Source: Suillus spraguei
Lineage: Eukaryota; Basidiomycota; Agaricomycetes; Boletales; Suillaceae
Assembly: GCA_016800925.1 (NCBI GenBank)
Contig: JABCPU010000035.1
Coordinates: forward strand, 62,001 to 126,000
DNA: 64,000 bases
Direction: 5' to 3'
In this document: positions 24,463-35,717 of the stretch, one piece after another
How positions within the stretch are numbered: position 1 is the first letter of the stretch
Layout: every line of letters starts with the position of its first letter
Notes under the pieces: generated by a model
What the model saw: only the letters and a program-made list of their open reading frames with translations
Told to the model about the DNA's origin: nothing
The model's database searches: none
Program-made: the position numbers and the translations under genes

Positions 24463-25469
24463 ATGCGTAAGGACTACTACTCCCAGTATTCTCCCCTCGA
24501 TGTGGTCGGCGATGACGGTATCAAGCTCCCTGATAGTGGTATAGTAACTAGTCCTTCACCAAGGTCTCGCTTCCTCCACTTATGGCCATGGCTAAGCCAT
24601 GGTGGACTGATGTCCATAACTTTGGTGTTCTTCACACTATGGGCACAGGCGCCTTCGATGGATGATGTACTCCCGTTCTGTACGTGGATAGCTATAGTCA
24701 GCGCACAAGACCTTACTCACCCGTCACAGCTCCAGCAAACAAGGCAGTTGAATCCATTAGCATCATAAAATTCAATGGAACTCTTGATGCTCCTTCCATA
24801 TACCGTGGTAGTCCATCTCCAGAGATTGACGCCGTTTGGGATAGGATATCTCTTGATGGTTGCACTCTATACTTCACTTACATCATAGACGTCTCCTGAC
24901 TATATCTTCTAGTGCGCCCAGTTCGTATGACGCTTGAGCAACTGCTCAGAACAGGGGAAAACCCATCTCCTGCCATGGCTAGGTATCCAGATGAATACGG
25001 TGGAGGTTACATGGCAACTGTAGAAGTCTTTCACCAGCTCCGTTGCTTAGTCAGTTGTAACACACAGAGGCTGGTTGATCTTTGCTCAATTCTCTGCAGG
25101 ACATCATTCGCAGAGCCAGTCACGGGGACCATTACTATCATCATGCGGGCGTGTTTGAATCTCCTGAAGAATTTCGTAATCATACCGGTAGGTATATTGT
25201 TTCTTGTTCTGCCCATAAATTGTTTATGTCGCGCCTCAGACCACTGCATTGAGATGCTCAGACAGTTCACTATGTGTAGCAGTGATGTGTCTATGCTAAC
25301 TTATGATTGGGTGGAGGGAAGGAGGGGTCCATTCGCTGATTTCAACGTTCATCACGAGTGTAGGAACTTTGAGAAGGTCCTAAATTGGGCCGATGAGCAT
25401 CGTGTTGTTGTCCCTGATTCCAAGATGATTCGCTTGGACGATAACGTGGACCTGCCTTCCCTTCCTTAA
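24463..25469 (+). CDS. UstYa-like (DUF3328) oxidase 2, first motif altered
   Basis: Exons are 24463-24679, 24730-24858, 24913-25049, 25100-25187 and 25240-25469, coding 266 residues with the same intron phases as the other copies. The start MRKDYYSQYSP has an N-terminal anchor (about residues 44-62, LSHGGLMSITLVFFTLW). The first HxxHC motif reads HQLRC (156-160), with Arg in place of the second His; the second is HTDHC (189-193). All exons are open, so this is a substitution in an otherwise intact gene. UstYa3 is the closest relative. Activity could be changed, or the protein may act as a partner subunit. Confidence 0.86.
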
Positions 25470-25911
25470 TCGCATTCTCGATATATTCTCTTTATGAAGC
25501 ATCATCTCCTTATGATAGTAGATCTAGTAATAGAAGCGTAGTTTGAGTTCTACCTGTTGTCACAGCAAGTTACTAGAGTGTGGGTACTACAAATTGCAAC
25601 CCATCCGCACGGGACTGACTACCCATCTTCCCACTTTTTTGATTTAAAAAAGGTTGACCACCCCCCGTTGGGGCGTTAAGCATGGTACCTTCATGATAAT
25701 AAACAGTATACATACAGTGATAAGTGTGAAAACTCTACGTAGAAGACATTCCACACCGAATCAATCGGAAACGTGTTCCGAGTCTGATAGTGACCGCGTA
25801 TTAATGAAAATGTAGCTAAGAAATACATCATCGTGAACTTGTGTGAACATCAACCGACGGTGAATGGTATGAACCATTGGATGATGAGCCATTAGGTGAG
25901 CCTCCGCAGCG
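25470..25911. other. Intergenic, no gene seen
   Basis: The spacer lies between UstYa2 and the housekeeping block. It contains CCACCCCCCGTTGGGGCG and nothing else notable. Confidence 0.5.
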
Positions 25912-26173
25912 TCAGATCTCCATAGCACCCTCATCAGGTGCGCCCTCGTCTGCCAACAGATTGTCTACATAATCGGCAGCTGCTCGTTTGCCGCTCGACT
26001 GTGGAGGCTTTTGAGGGATGGCAAGTGGAGGAGGCTTGTTCCTGTGAATGGAAGGCTCCGGAGTTGCGTCGTTGTTGGCGTCTGTGAGCCGTGAGGACAG
26101 TATGACAGTTCGGCGTGGTCGAGACACGATGCGCGGTGATGCGGACTCGTCATCAGAGTGAGCGTAAGGTACG
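25912..26173 (-). CDS. Possible C-terminal exon of an unrecognised gene
   Basis: The open frame ends at a stop at 25912-25914 and includes RPRRTVILSSRLTDANND and KRAAADYVDNLLADEG. It has no good ATG, so it could be the last exon of a gene whose upstream part is lost or not visible. The composition is low-complexity, basic then acidic. No family was recognised. Confidence 0.3.
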
Positions 26174-26224
26174 GTATGTACTTGCCTTATCGAGAAAATT
26201 TTGAAACTGTATAGTTTTACCTTT

Positions 26225-26380
26225 TTGGACCTTCCACTGAGGACAAGGCTGGAGGCTTGGGCCTCGTCAAATACCAGGCCAGGACCTAGGCCCTGGAAAG
26301 CCTGCCCGCGGGCCCGGCCTGGTGAGGACTTGGCCTCAGGGCTTGAGGGCCTCAGGCCCGGCCCTGCATCACTAATTTGA
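26225..26380. repeat. GC-rich GGCCTGG/CCAGGCC repeat
   Basis: Interleaved copies of GGCCTGG, GGCCC and CCAGGCC make a locally GC-rich, partly palindromic block that stands out from the flanks. It may be a mobile-element scar; its class is unknown. Confidence 0.45.
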
Positions 26381-26544
26381 ATATGAACTGGGAGTGGGCC
26401 ATGTACCAGGACACGACCCCAGACACCACTCGTTGTCGAATTACATAATAAATAACTGGAACTTGCTGCTGGTGATCCCAGACATAGACATGGAGTCTGC
26501 AGTCAGATCGAGTCTTGGATCGAACCTTTCATCTACAAAGCCAT

Positions 26545-27668
26545 ATGGATGTCACCCGACAGCAAGCACAGGACATCATCGCTCAAACAGAGGGCAATGA
26601 TGCTGTGATCGAACAGTTTCATGGGATCTGCAATAACAGGTTTAGGTATGATATGTCAATCGCGCTTCAACGGATTCTCGCTACATGCAATGCTCCAGTT
26701 ACACTTCATCTATCAGGTTTTACAAGATTGATATCGTGCTCCACAATGCATCATACCTTCTTGCTGCTGCTCCCAAGACGCCTGACCCTGAACCAGTCTC
26801 GGCGATGCAGCCACTCTCCCTTGGCACAATCCGCGATCTCCTCTCAGATATCTCCAATAACACCAGAATACCTGTGCCAGAATATAGAAGCTTCGATGAT
26901 TCCCTTGCGCGTTATCCATTCCATTATCTCCTCCTCCGCCTGCCCTCACCAAACGCCCAGTCTCTTTCATCGCTGCGATCAAGCGGAGCTCTCACTCCAT
27001 TTCAAGACGCTTTTCTGGACCTTAAGTTAGGAACCTTCCTTCATTCCATGCACTCGCTCCAAAACGATTGGTTCGGCGTCCCAGGAACCAAACCAGACGA
27101 AGAAGTATGCTACAGCTGGCAGGATACATTCATACTGCTCCTTGATGGGCTCCTATGCGAGCTTGAAAGCTCTGGAGAGATACAAAGGTCGTCAGTGGAG
27201 GAAATAAGGCTATATCTGTCTCGCGCCGTTGGGTCATTTTTATTTGAAGACGCAGAGGTGCCTACATTGGTTTGGCTAACAGGTTCGGCGGACGATGTGT
27301 ATGTCCAGGTTTCGGAGCCTTGTGGACCGAACCAGGAAGCTAAAGTGGACATTGCATATGTGCTGCCAACATTTGATCGGGTGGTGTGGGGAGACCCGAT
27401 GTTAGAGGCATTTTTTATGCCACCGGGGCCGAGCAAAGCATTGGAGGAAGGGTATTTGGAAGGTGAGGGCGGAACTTTGATCGTTTTCCAGAGGCAGAGA
27501 ACGAAGAGGATGTGGTACACACTGTTCTTAGCTCTAGTTGTACTGGTAGAAGTTATGAGAGATAAGGGGAAGGGAGAAGGGGATAACCGAACGCATCAAA
27601 AGCTCTACTGGGCAAGGGAGATCCTCCCAAGATGTGTTGAAGCGTTGAAGGATGCGCCCTGTCACTAG
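26545..27668 (+). CDS. Conserved protein resembling fungal APH-like (phosphotransferase fold) proteins
   Basis: Two exons, 26545-26645 and 26717-27668, join in frame through a 71-bp GT-AG intron and give 350 residues. The start MDVTRQQAQDII is the first ATG in that frame; an upstream exon cannot be excluded. Segments such as DLKLGTFLHSMHSLQNDWFG, YSWQDTFILLLDGLL and EVPTLVWLTGS recall fungal proteins annotated as aminoglycoside-phosphotransferase-like. The kinase catalytic loop was not confidently located, so function is uncertain. It is convergent with MED8, 89 bp apart. Confidence 0.6.
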
Positions 27669-27757
27669 AATGATACAGTAAAAGTCCTGTAACCGTGAAG
27701 TTTAGCTATACCATGCATGAAGTAAAAACGTCGATGCCATGCCTACCCATAGGTACA

Positions 27758-28624
27758 TCATAACGAAGCATTAGTGGGGGCCATTTCGACATCTACCGAT
27801 ACTGCGGCTGGGGAACTGGAACCAACTGGTGTTGGAGCGTCGTTTCCCATGAGTTCACCTTCTACAATATCTTCCTCATCGCTACTTTGTCCTTCACCGA
27901 GTTCTCCGTTGTCGGGAGTCACTGTCGTTTCTTTTTCGTCGGTCATCTGAACGTCCTCATGCCCCATACGTGGATCCCATTCAAGTTCTTCTGGTTCCTC
28001 CACCTCTACTTCAACGCGCTGCTTCCATTCAAATTTATCTCTTAGCATCATCACAGCCCTGACAGCACGCTCTACACGGTGATCATGCGCACTCCGTATC
28101 TCCTCACATTCATGTAGCACATCCTCGTGTGCCACTCGACTGCTCGTTGCAGGAGGATGGTTGGTCTGAACACTATTCGTGGCAATGGCGCCACGGGTGG
28201 CCATACACTCTGCCAGACGCCGAACAGTAGCGGTCTCCATATTTAGCACGTCTGTCGTCTGCTGATTCCGCAAGAGAGGGATAAGGTCATTGTCGAGCTG
28301 AGCATCCGTCATTCCAATGCTAGGATGCAGAGCGATCTTCTCGTACACGCTGGAGCCGAGCTGAGCTTGCATCTGGCTGATTTGGGACTGCGCCTGAGGC
28401 GAAGATAGCGATTGGGAGAAGCTATGTGTTTGGGAGAGAATAACATTGTATTTAGAGAGGATGTCTGGCCAGGCGGGCATGGCATTCTGTCCGCCGACTT
28501 CGATTGTACGCTGGAGAGTCTGAATAGATTCGATAATTTGGTTAGCCTTGAATTTTAAGAGCTCAAGTTGAGCGATTGGAAGGGACTTTGAATCAAAAGC
28601 AAACTGAGGGTTGTTCGTAGTCAT
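27758..28624 (-). CDS. MED8: Mediator of RNA polymerase II transcription subunit 8
   Basis: The intronless 288-residue frame starts MTTNNPQFAFDSKSLP. The open frame extends 31 codons further upstream, but the family begins near this Met. N-terminal helices (LELLKFKANQIIESIQTLQR) and the segment GMTDAQLDNDLIPLLRNQ are characteristic of fungal Med8, a Mediator head-module subunit linking activators to RNA polymerase II in the nucleus. The C-terminus is acidic and low-complexity. It is divergent from the HMG-box gene, with starts about 145 bp apart and a probable shared promoter. Confidence 0.85.
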   Translation of the reverse strand: MTTNNPQFAFDSKSLPIAQLELLKFKANQIIESIQTLQRTIEVGGQNAMPAWPDILSKYNVILSQTHSFSQSLSSPQAQSQISQMQAQLGSSVYEKIALHPSIGMTDAQLDNDLIPLLRNQQTTDVLNMETATVRRLAECMATRGAIATNSVQTNHPPATSSRVAHEDVLHECEEIRSAHDHRVERAVRAVMMLRDKFEWKQRVEVEVEEPEELEWDPRMGHEDVQMTDEKETTVTPDNGELGEGQSSDEEDIVEGELMGNDAPTPVGSSSPAAVSVDVEMAPTNASL

Positions 28625-28768
28625 GACTCTGGATTGATTCCAAAGAAGGGAATTTTCAAAGCGGAGTGGTTCACGAAGCCCTTGCACAATAAGACCAAAT
28701 AATCTTGCTCGTGCCAAGTAATACTCTCCTCTCCTTCGTTGTTATTGTTTTTTCACCAACTGTTCAGA

Positions 28769-29855
28769 ATGCTGTCGTTTTTTGCTCGTCACATCGCATC
28801 CAATCTTCCTGTGCTTCGCACCGATGTTTTTTCTTCGTCCGCGTTCACTGCGACGCGCCGTACGTTCTTCACTACGCGTCGTATCCAGCTGCCAGCCGCT
28901 GCATCCAAAAGCACATCAACCAGAACAACGAAGAAGACCACGAAGATAACTACAGCTACAAAAGCTGCTCCAAAGAAGGCGAAAGCCACTACGAAAGCAA
29001 AGTCCAAACCGAAGTCAACAATAACATCCAAGAAGACGGTTGAGCGGCCTGGTGGGTACAACCATCGGCTGAGCTTGTAGTCACGTGCATGTTTATATGT
29101 TTTGTTATAGCACCGAAGAGGGTGCCCAAGTCTGAGCAGCCTCCTCCGCGTCCCCCTAATGCTTATCTGCTTTTCTTCTTGAAGCTCATGAAAGAGCGTA
29201 GGGGTGTCATCAAAACTTCTATAGACACCCAGGATTTGGCAAAGGAAGCTGCAGCTAAGTGGAATGGCTTTACTCTTGCGGAGAAACAGGTCATTTGCAT
29301 TTGCCATATCTGCAATGTATTGTGCTAAAGTTGCTCTTTGCAGCCTTACTACAACGAGGTTGAGGTCTTGAAGAAGCAACATGAAGAGAAGCTACATGAG
29401 TATTGGAAGACCACTTCTCCGTTAACTGTGAGGAAAATCAATGCGCGTCGCAAACATGATGGGAGAACCAAGATTCACCGACCTTCCCAAGAGCGTGACA
29501 ATAAGCGCCCTAAGGGACCTTTCTTTAGGTCAATTTTATGTGATGTGGTGAAAATATAAAACTGACAATGAAGACCGGCTCACACAGATTCATAGAAATG
29601 TTTCGTCAGTCTGGCGATGGTAGAGCTATCCAAGAAGCTGGAACCACTGCTACAGGTAGAGGAACAATTAATGTTGCCCGTGAGGCCGGCCAGCGGTGGA
29701 GGGCGATGAGCGCATCTGAGAAAGCCGTAAGTAAAGTCAGTTGACAATATTCTTCCATGACTAACGAGAGGTCATTTTAGCCCTATGTGGAAGCTTTCCA
29801 GAAAGAACAAAGTGACTGGCAAGCGAACAACCCCAGCAAGGGTGCATCATTGTAG
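28769..29855 (+). CDS. Mitochondrial HMG-box protein (Abf2/TFAM-like, two HMG boxes)
   Basis: Five exons (28769-29051, 29111-29289, 29344-29528, 29588-29726, 29781-29855) join in frame to give 286 residues. The N-terminus MLSFFARHIASNL is basic and Ser/Thr-rich like a mitochondrial presequence, followed by a Lys/Thr/Ala-rich linker. HMG box 1 starts PPRPPNAYLLFFLKLMKER. Box 2 starts KRPKGPFFRFIEMFR and contains AGQRWRAMSASEKAPY. Such proteins package and maintain mitochondrial DNA. Targeting is inferred from composition only. Confidence 0.82.
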
Positions 29856-31639
29856 GAGCTGACTTGTCAGGAAGCAGAAATGCTAGCAATTCCGCATGCA
29901 TCAGTCCTTCGGCTTCTGTTATGAGTTGATTTTTATTGCAATGTTTATAGTTTCTGAAGTCACTCGCATGTCCCACCAGTTTTACAAATGTACATTCCTG
30001 GTGACGTTACTTTAGCCTTGCGAACCCTCTTTGTCGTACCTTGGGTCATGATCAGATATGCGAGTTTCTCAAGCACGCAGACCCATATTTTATACTCGCA
30101 ATAAATGATAATCCATATAGGAAGACGCTCCAGGCATCACCTCGAGTATGCCTCATTCTGTGAATAACATCAGTCGCTTTGGACAATCCCAGTGGGCGCT
30201 CTCTCCCTCTTTGCAGACCATGTCATATCATCAACGACATATGACTTTCAGACTGGATGCGATACTTGCATTGAGCTCTTTTGCTGATATTTCAGACGCT
30301 CACGACTCATTGTTAACAATCAAGGTCACTTAGACAGTGGTTCTGAACCAGTATGTGGCTTGATCATCTAGTGTCTTATATTAATATCCACGTATCTGAA
30401 CTTCGAATTCAAGTATGGGTCGCGACGGGACCAAGTCACGGCAGTTTTTGGGAGGGGAACAGTGCCGTCGGGGTGCCAAGACAGTGGAATGGGGGACCCT
30501 ACTAGGTGTAGCATTGTAACTTGGTCAGCCGCATAGTGTCCGCCGTGTTGAGTTTGTACTCTCACTCCCGGTAACAGGTCCACCGTTGCTAATATGCATG
30601 CACTGAAAGATGCAGCAGTACGATGACTGTTGTTGTCATCGTCAAAGTGTTCGAGATCGAGACAGATGCATTTGAGATACCCAACATAGAAGTTGAAGCA
30701 GAAAGAGCTTACAGACCTCGATGCATAACTACTAGGACGGGTACGTTGTGCGGCCGCCATGCGCCGCAGCGCTGATAAGCTTGGTTTTGGCAGCCCAAAT
30801 GGAGTCTCACCGGCCAGCTATTTTGTTTGGCTTAAGGTACGGTGAACTTGACGTGACGCCGGACGTCGTAAGAATTGAGCACGCCTGTATACAACATATC
30901 GCCATTCTCTGCAAGCTACGTACAACGGAATTCAAATTGAAGTCTGGGAATCGGCACATGAGCCCACCACGGAATGTTCAAGTACAACCATACAAAAATT
31001 AATTATTTGTTAACAAACAAAGCACATAAATAGATTGACTTCGCAAGCAGTATAACTTAGGTTATGGAGCCGCACGATGGTTCAAGGGAAGATTCAACGA
31101 TCGCACTTTTACCAGTAGGTGAGAAAGTACTTCGAAAGATCCCTTGGAAAAATATGGGGACCTGAAAAACTCAGATGACTGACCACAGCCTCCAGGATCA
31201 ACCCTAGCTAGGGAGTAAGTATAGATTTTACCTAGATTTTGATGTGTACAGCTGGCGCCGCAGCAGTCCCCGAATCAATGAATCAGATGATCTACTGTGT
31301 TCGAATTTAATCAGCAAATGTACTAATCTGGGTCCTTCGAGGCGAGAAACTTAAAGTGACAAGGCGGCGCACACTAACCCGCATTTTGCATTCAGAGATG
31401 AGATGAGGAGAGGGTGTGCCTTGCTTCGTTGCTGTCGGTGAACTTCCCGTTATCCGAGTCTGGATGGTTTTTGAAACTCAGAAATTTCATGAATAGATTA
31501 CTGCCCTCCCCCTGTAAAAACCTGAATGGGATAAGTATCAGTCAATTCAGATACTCGTACTATTACCAAAGTAACCATGTGGACTGTATGGTGGGTGGTC
31601 ACTCTATCACGTTTGTCTTAAAACATATATGGTGCTTTC
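29856..31639. other. Intergenic region with no supported gene
   Basis: Only unsupported ORFs are present, the longest on the minus strand at 30368-30760 (130 residues, no recognised domain). A short duplicated coding relic lies at 30870-31010 and is listed separately. Confidence 0.5.
30870..31010 (+). pseudogene. Duplicated fragment of the gene relic at 49060-49790
   Basis: The frame reads IQHIAILCKLRTTEFKLKSG, close to IQHIAVLCELRIMEYKSKSG encoded on the minus strand at about 49690-49760. DNA similarity continues downstream. The parent gene is not recognised. Confidence 0.55.
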
Positions 31640-31975
31640 ATTTTGCAGCAAGATCAAATGACCTAGCCTGTGGGCGGATCTACGAAAAGGCACAAAAGCC
31701 GTTCAATGTATGTAGTGCATACTCTTCTCAACTCAAATAGGAGGCATTATCTTGTCCTCAGTGAATTCCCATCTACCATAATTCATGATGCTTGCTACAG
31801 TACACCTCATGCAGGAGGAGGCTATCGCGAAACGGTCATGTGAGTGTTCATGTCAGTAGCATCACGTAATATGCGGAGGTTGACAAGTGCTAAATGCGGG
31901 GAAGCGCAAGGAACTTGACGCCGATGACTTCAATTACTTACCGTACATACCCCAAGTTGGCGTTATATATATATA
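31640..31975 (+). pseudogene. Decayed Kex2-repeat precursor gene with its promoter
   Basis: The promoter remnant at about 31665-31715 matches that of the intact precursors, but TATAAAG reads ACAAAAG. From 31785 the signal-peptide end and prosequence are recognisable (ATCGCGAAACGG encodes I-A-K-R), with a GTGAGT donor at 31840. The intron contains the family block ATGCGGAGGTTGACAAG. The acceptor AG is AA (31892-31893), and exon 2 keeps GKRKELDADDFNYLPY then a stop. Promoter, splice site and repeats have all decayed. Confidence 0.75.
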
Positions 31976-34041
31976 GGTGATTACAGCTTTTCTCAACTTG
32001 ATTGCTGAATCTGATGTTCTGCGAACCAGTGTAATGATATCACACTTATCACACTTTCATTTCATTTCTATAAAAATATTATTCGCGTCTGACTGGCTTG
32101 CCCCCAGCCCATCACTCCGTTGTTCCCGCCGGCCGTTTTAGATGCGCACTTCAATGAAGATGAGTAAGCGCTAATGCAAATGAGTGGTTGGTCACCAGCT
32201 TGCGATGATAGAATGCATTCTTTCATCCATTTACGCGGAGTGTTACATGAATCAATTGCAGCGTATGACGCTTTCATTCCTTTTGATGCCAAGTACAGAC
32301 TCTATGAGCGTTCTGGCGACAGTGTGTTGATGTTGAATTGTCTACGATTTTCTGACTTGTGTATCGCCACATCAAGTTAGCACAGTTAAAGCTGTAACCA
32401 TGGTCTGATCAATGATCAATAAAATGACCACTGCTGTTACAACCTTCACTGCCCCTCGCCTGGGGTTCACTGTGTAAAATAAGTGAGGACGAGCGCCGCG
32501 ATGCAGCTAACCTTATTGCAATTGCTATCACTATGGCCGAGTTCTGTGTTGAAATGAAATCTTAATGGTCAGAAGTTTTACCGGTGACATTGGCATCAAT
32601 GTTCATAACATCATTCTGGCGGGGAACCTCATACGATACTTAACACGAGTCTCGGCTAAACTAAAGATTTATTAATAACGTTACCAAAACGGCATGCGCA
32701 GCTGGGAGTTGATCTACTCACCAAGCATATTAGTGTTCAACGTTCAACGGCAGGCACAGCCCCAGCGCTATTCTTACCAGCGGCCCCAAGCACGTGGTGC
32801 TATCATCATGCTTAGTTCGTTGAGTACCTGAATTATGTGACCAAATAAGATACTCATATTTATATCGAGGTCTTTTTCGGCTGTGTAAAAATTGATATAA
32901 TAATTTCAAACTTTGCGGCCTGGAGACTCAAGATGCGGATGCAGCGGTAGCCCAGCTGATGTGAGCAGAAAGTCCAGGCAGTCCGGGTACCCCAAGTCCG
33001 CCGGATAGTTCGGGAATTACGTGTGCCCGGGTTGACCATGATGCATGACATTAGATTACCATGATGGGAACCGACGTCGGACCACCGCTCGAACGACCGT
33101 AAAATTTTATTTGATAAACGGACTTTCAGTGGTACACCGAGTCTTCAGCGTCACGTGGTGAGTGAGGTCCCCTTCAATCGGCGTGGGTCTGAATGATGGC
33201 AGATTCCATAACTAATGGCGAGAGTAACAGGTCAGACGAGTGGTAAAATGTGAGATGAGGAAAGTACTATTGCGTATCCTCAGCCGGCCTAAAAGACACA
33301 TCTTACACATTATGTGAAACCTGGAGCGGTATCATTCATATACACTGCCCACAAGGGTCGCTGGGCCTTGTCCATGAGGGGAATGAAACAAAGTATTTGA
33401 CTCTTGAGGTAGAGATGAACAAAGAATGCTTGGAAGACAGTGAGACCGAGCATTTGAGGCCCGATGGATGTGAGTGGTGAACTTGGTGCCAGAGTGTGTT
33501 GCCAGGGGTGGGCCTGAAGTACAGTGTGGGGCGGCTGGGGCTGGCCAGAGTACTGGAGCGGCAACGGGCGCCAGGGTGAGAAATAATGAGCTAGCACGTG
33601 ATCCCGACTTTACTGTTCAAACAAAGTGACATAGTACTAAGAGTTCAGAACGTCCAAACCTGAATTGTGGCAAAACTCCTCTGTTATGTCCTCTCCCTTT
33701 CTCGCCTAGACAGACCGTCTAGATGATGTTTGGATGGTGTCGTTGCTTCTGTATAGCAGTTCCTATTCAGAATACTAAAGGGGATGCCCATTTCAGACCT
33801 TGTTACTGCGCATTACCAGCGTTGTGCTAGACTACGGAACATCCCTTCGGTTGGTATCAAGCAAAACTACATCAAAATGCAACTCAAAGGTGCACTGTTT
33901 GCAAATTATAATATTTATTTATTCAGCAGAAATAATAGGATTTCCAATCGACTTTGTGATGTATTCAAGGACATTCATACGTAGTTCTGCTACATTCCCA
34001 TTCCTGATCTACGCGAAGGCCGTCGTATTTCGAGACTGCAA
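31976..34041. other. Intergenic region with no supported gene
   Basis: ORFs at 32068-32292, 32174-32380, 32860-33051 and 33310-33597 are short, overlap on opposite strands and show no domain or intron structure. A small (AT)n tract sits at about 31965. No repeat family of this window was recognised. Confidence 0.5.
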
Positions 34042-35050
34042 TCAAGGAGGGGAAGTCAGGTCTACGTTATCCTCAAAGCGGACTATCTTGGATTTAGGGG
34101 CAAAAACACGATGCTCATCAACCCAGTCTAAGACCTTGTCAAAGTTTCTGCATTGGTGAGGAGTGTTGAAGTTGGGGAAAGGATCTTCGACTCCCTTCAC
34201 CCAATCGTAAGTGAACATTGTCACGTCGCCACGACACATGATGATCTGCCTGAGCATTTCAATGCAATGATCTGAGGTATAACATACTAGTGAGCAGACG
34301 TGGGCGGAGAAGGAAACAGTATACCTACCGAGATGAATGCGCCAGAAGGCTTCCGAATCGTGGACTTCATGACTCGTGGAGTTATCACGTTCACCCCAGC
34401 TGGCTCTGCGAACCATATCCTATAGGGAAGTGAGTAAAGATTCACCAGCCTTCTTGTATTACAACTAACCAAGCAATGGAGGTGGTGAATGACTTCTACA
34501 CTCGCCATGTAACCTCCACCGAATTCGTCTGGATACCTAACCATGGAAGGAGTAGGTTTTTCCCCTCTTCTAAGCAGTTGCTCGGCCGTTATACGAACCG
34601 GACGTGCTGGGAATAATAGTCAGCAAATGTCTATGATGTAAGTGAAGCATAAGGTGCAACCATCAAGAGCTATCCTATCCCAAGCGGCGTTGATTTCTGG
34701 AGACGGGCGGCCACGATATATAGAAGGGGTGCCCAGAGTTCCATTGAATCTTATAATGCCGATGGATTCAATGGCCTCATTTGCTGGAGCTGTGACGAGT
34801 AAGTAAGGTCCTGTGTGTTGACGCTATCTATCCACCTACAGTACAGAACTATATCATCGATCGATGGTGCCCATACCCAAAGCACGAAGAACAGCATCGT
34901 TATGAAAGCCAGCACACCATGACTTAGCCATAGCGACCAGCGAAGGAGACGAGACTGTGGAGGAGGTCTTGTTTCTGTATTGTTATCAAGAAGTTGCGCA
35001 TCATCACGATCGTCGACAAGAGAATACGATGCAGAATATTTCTTAGGCAT
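34042..35050 (-). CDS. UstYa-like (DUF3328) oxidase 3
   Basis: Minus-strand exons are 35050-34840, 34789-34661, 34606-34470, 34419-34329 and 34271-34042, coding 265 residues. The start MPKKYSASYS aligns with the paralogue N-termini; an in-frame upstream Met was not chosen. One membrane span lies at about residues 42-60 (LSHGVLAFITMLFFVLW). Signature motifs are HHLHC (154-158) and HLDHC (188-192). It most resembles UstYa2, including a GTTGCA-type donor after exon 2. It is divergent from UstYa4. Confidence 0.88.
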
Positions 35051-35717
35051 AGCTGGCACAAGAAAAGGACTCGAAGTGAGTAGGGTTTCAAGACACTCGG
35101 GATGCACTTGGGACACTAGTCGTAATCGTGGGTAAGTTGGAAGTCAGGACCTAAGGACTACACAAAGGATTTTACTGATAACTATTTAAGCGCTCGAGTT
35201 TTGATCTGGAAATTTCTGCTTGATGAGGATAATGATGAAAACTATTTTAATCGACTGCGATTGACAATTATTCAGACTTGGTATCTAGGCTCAATGATGG
35301 GTAAATCAAATTATCACTAGTGCATTTCCCTATTCTTAGATCTTTCGCAATTAACGGTAAATATACACTCGACCGTTGTGGCCACGCGTCATTAAGGCGT
35401 TCCCAGGCGTCACCTGGCATCTTCATCTGTATCTATCTGCATATGTCTAAGCCGGTTTTCAGGGTTCCTGGTCTTGCTTTGGAACAAACTCATCTCCGAC
35501 GTCTTCTCCGAGTTTCTCGCATTTCCTGGTCCTATGCTTTCTCTATGGAATACCTTCCAGCGCTCCGCTACGGCATGTGACTCTTGCACCGACGGGACTG
35601 CTGTGCGACACCTGATAGGAAAATCAATACACTCCTAAATATTTCTCAGGATATGCTCGCGTGTTCCCAACCTTCTTTACAGTCTCTGAGTTTAGCCAAC
35701 AGAGTTTCCCCAGGGTC
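35051..35717. promoter_or_regulatory. Divergent intergenic region between UstYa3 and UstYa4
   Basis: The starts of two divergently transcribed UstYa genes are 667 bp apart, half the distance of the first pair. A shared regulatory region is likely; no individual site is claimed. Confidence 0.45.

Noticed and set aside
28789..29382. 197-residue minus-strand ORF
   Set aside because: It is antisense to the HMG-box gene and driven by its Lys/Ala-rich linker.
30368..30760. 130-residue minus-strand ORF
   Set aside because: No recognisable domain, splice structure or paralogue; probably chance.
33310..33597. 95-residue minus-strand ORF
   Set aside because: Low-complexity Pro/His/Gln composition without supporting features.
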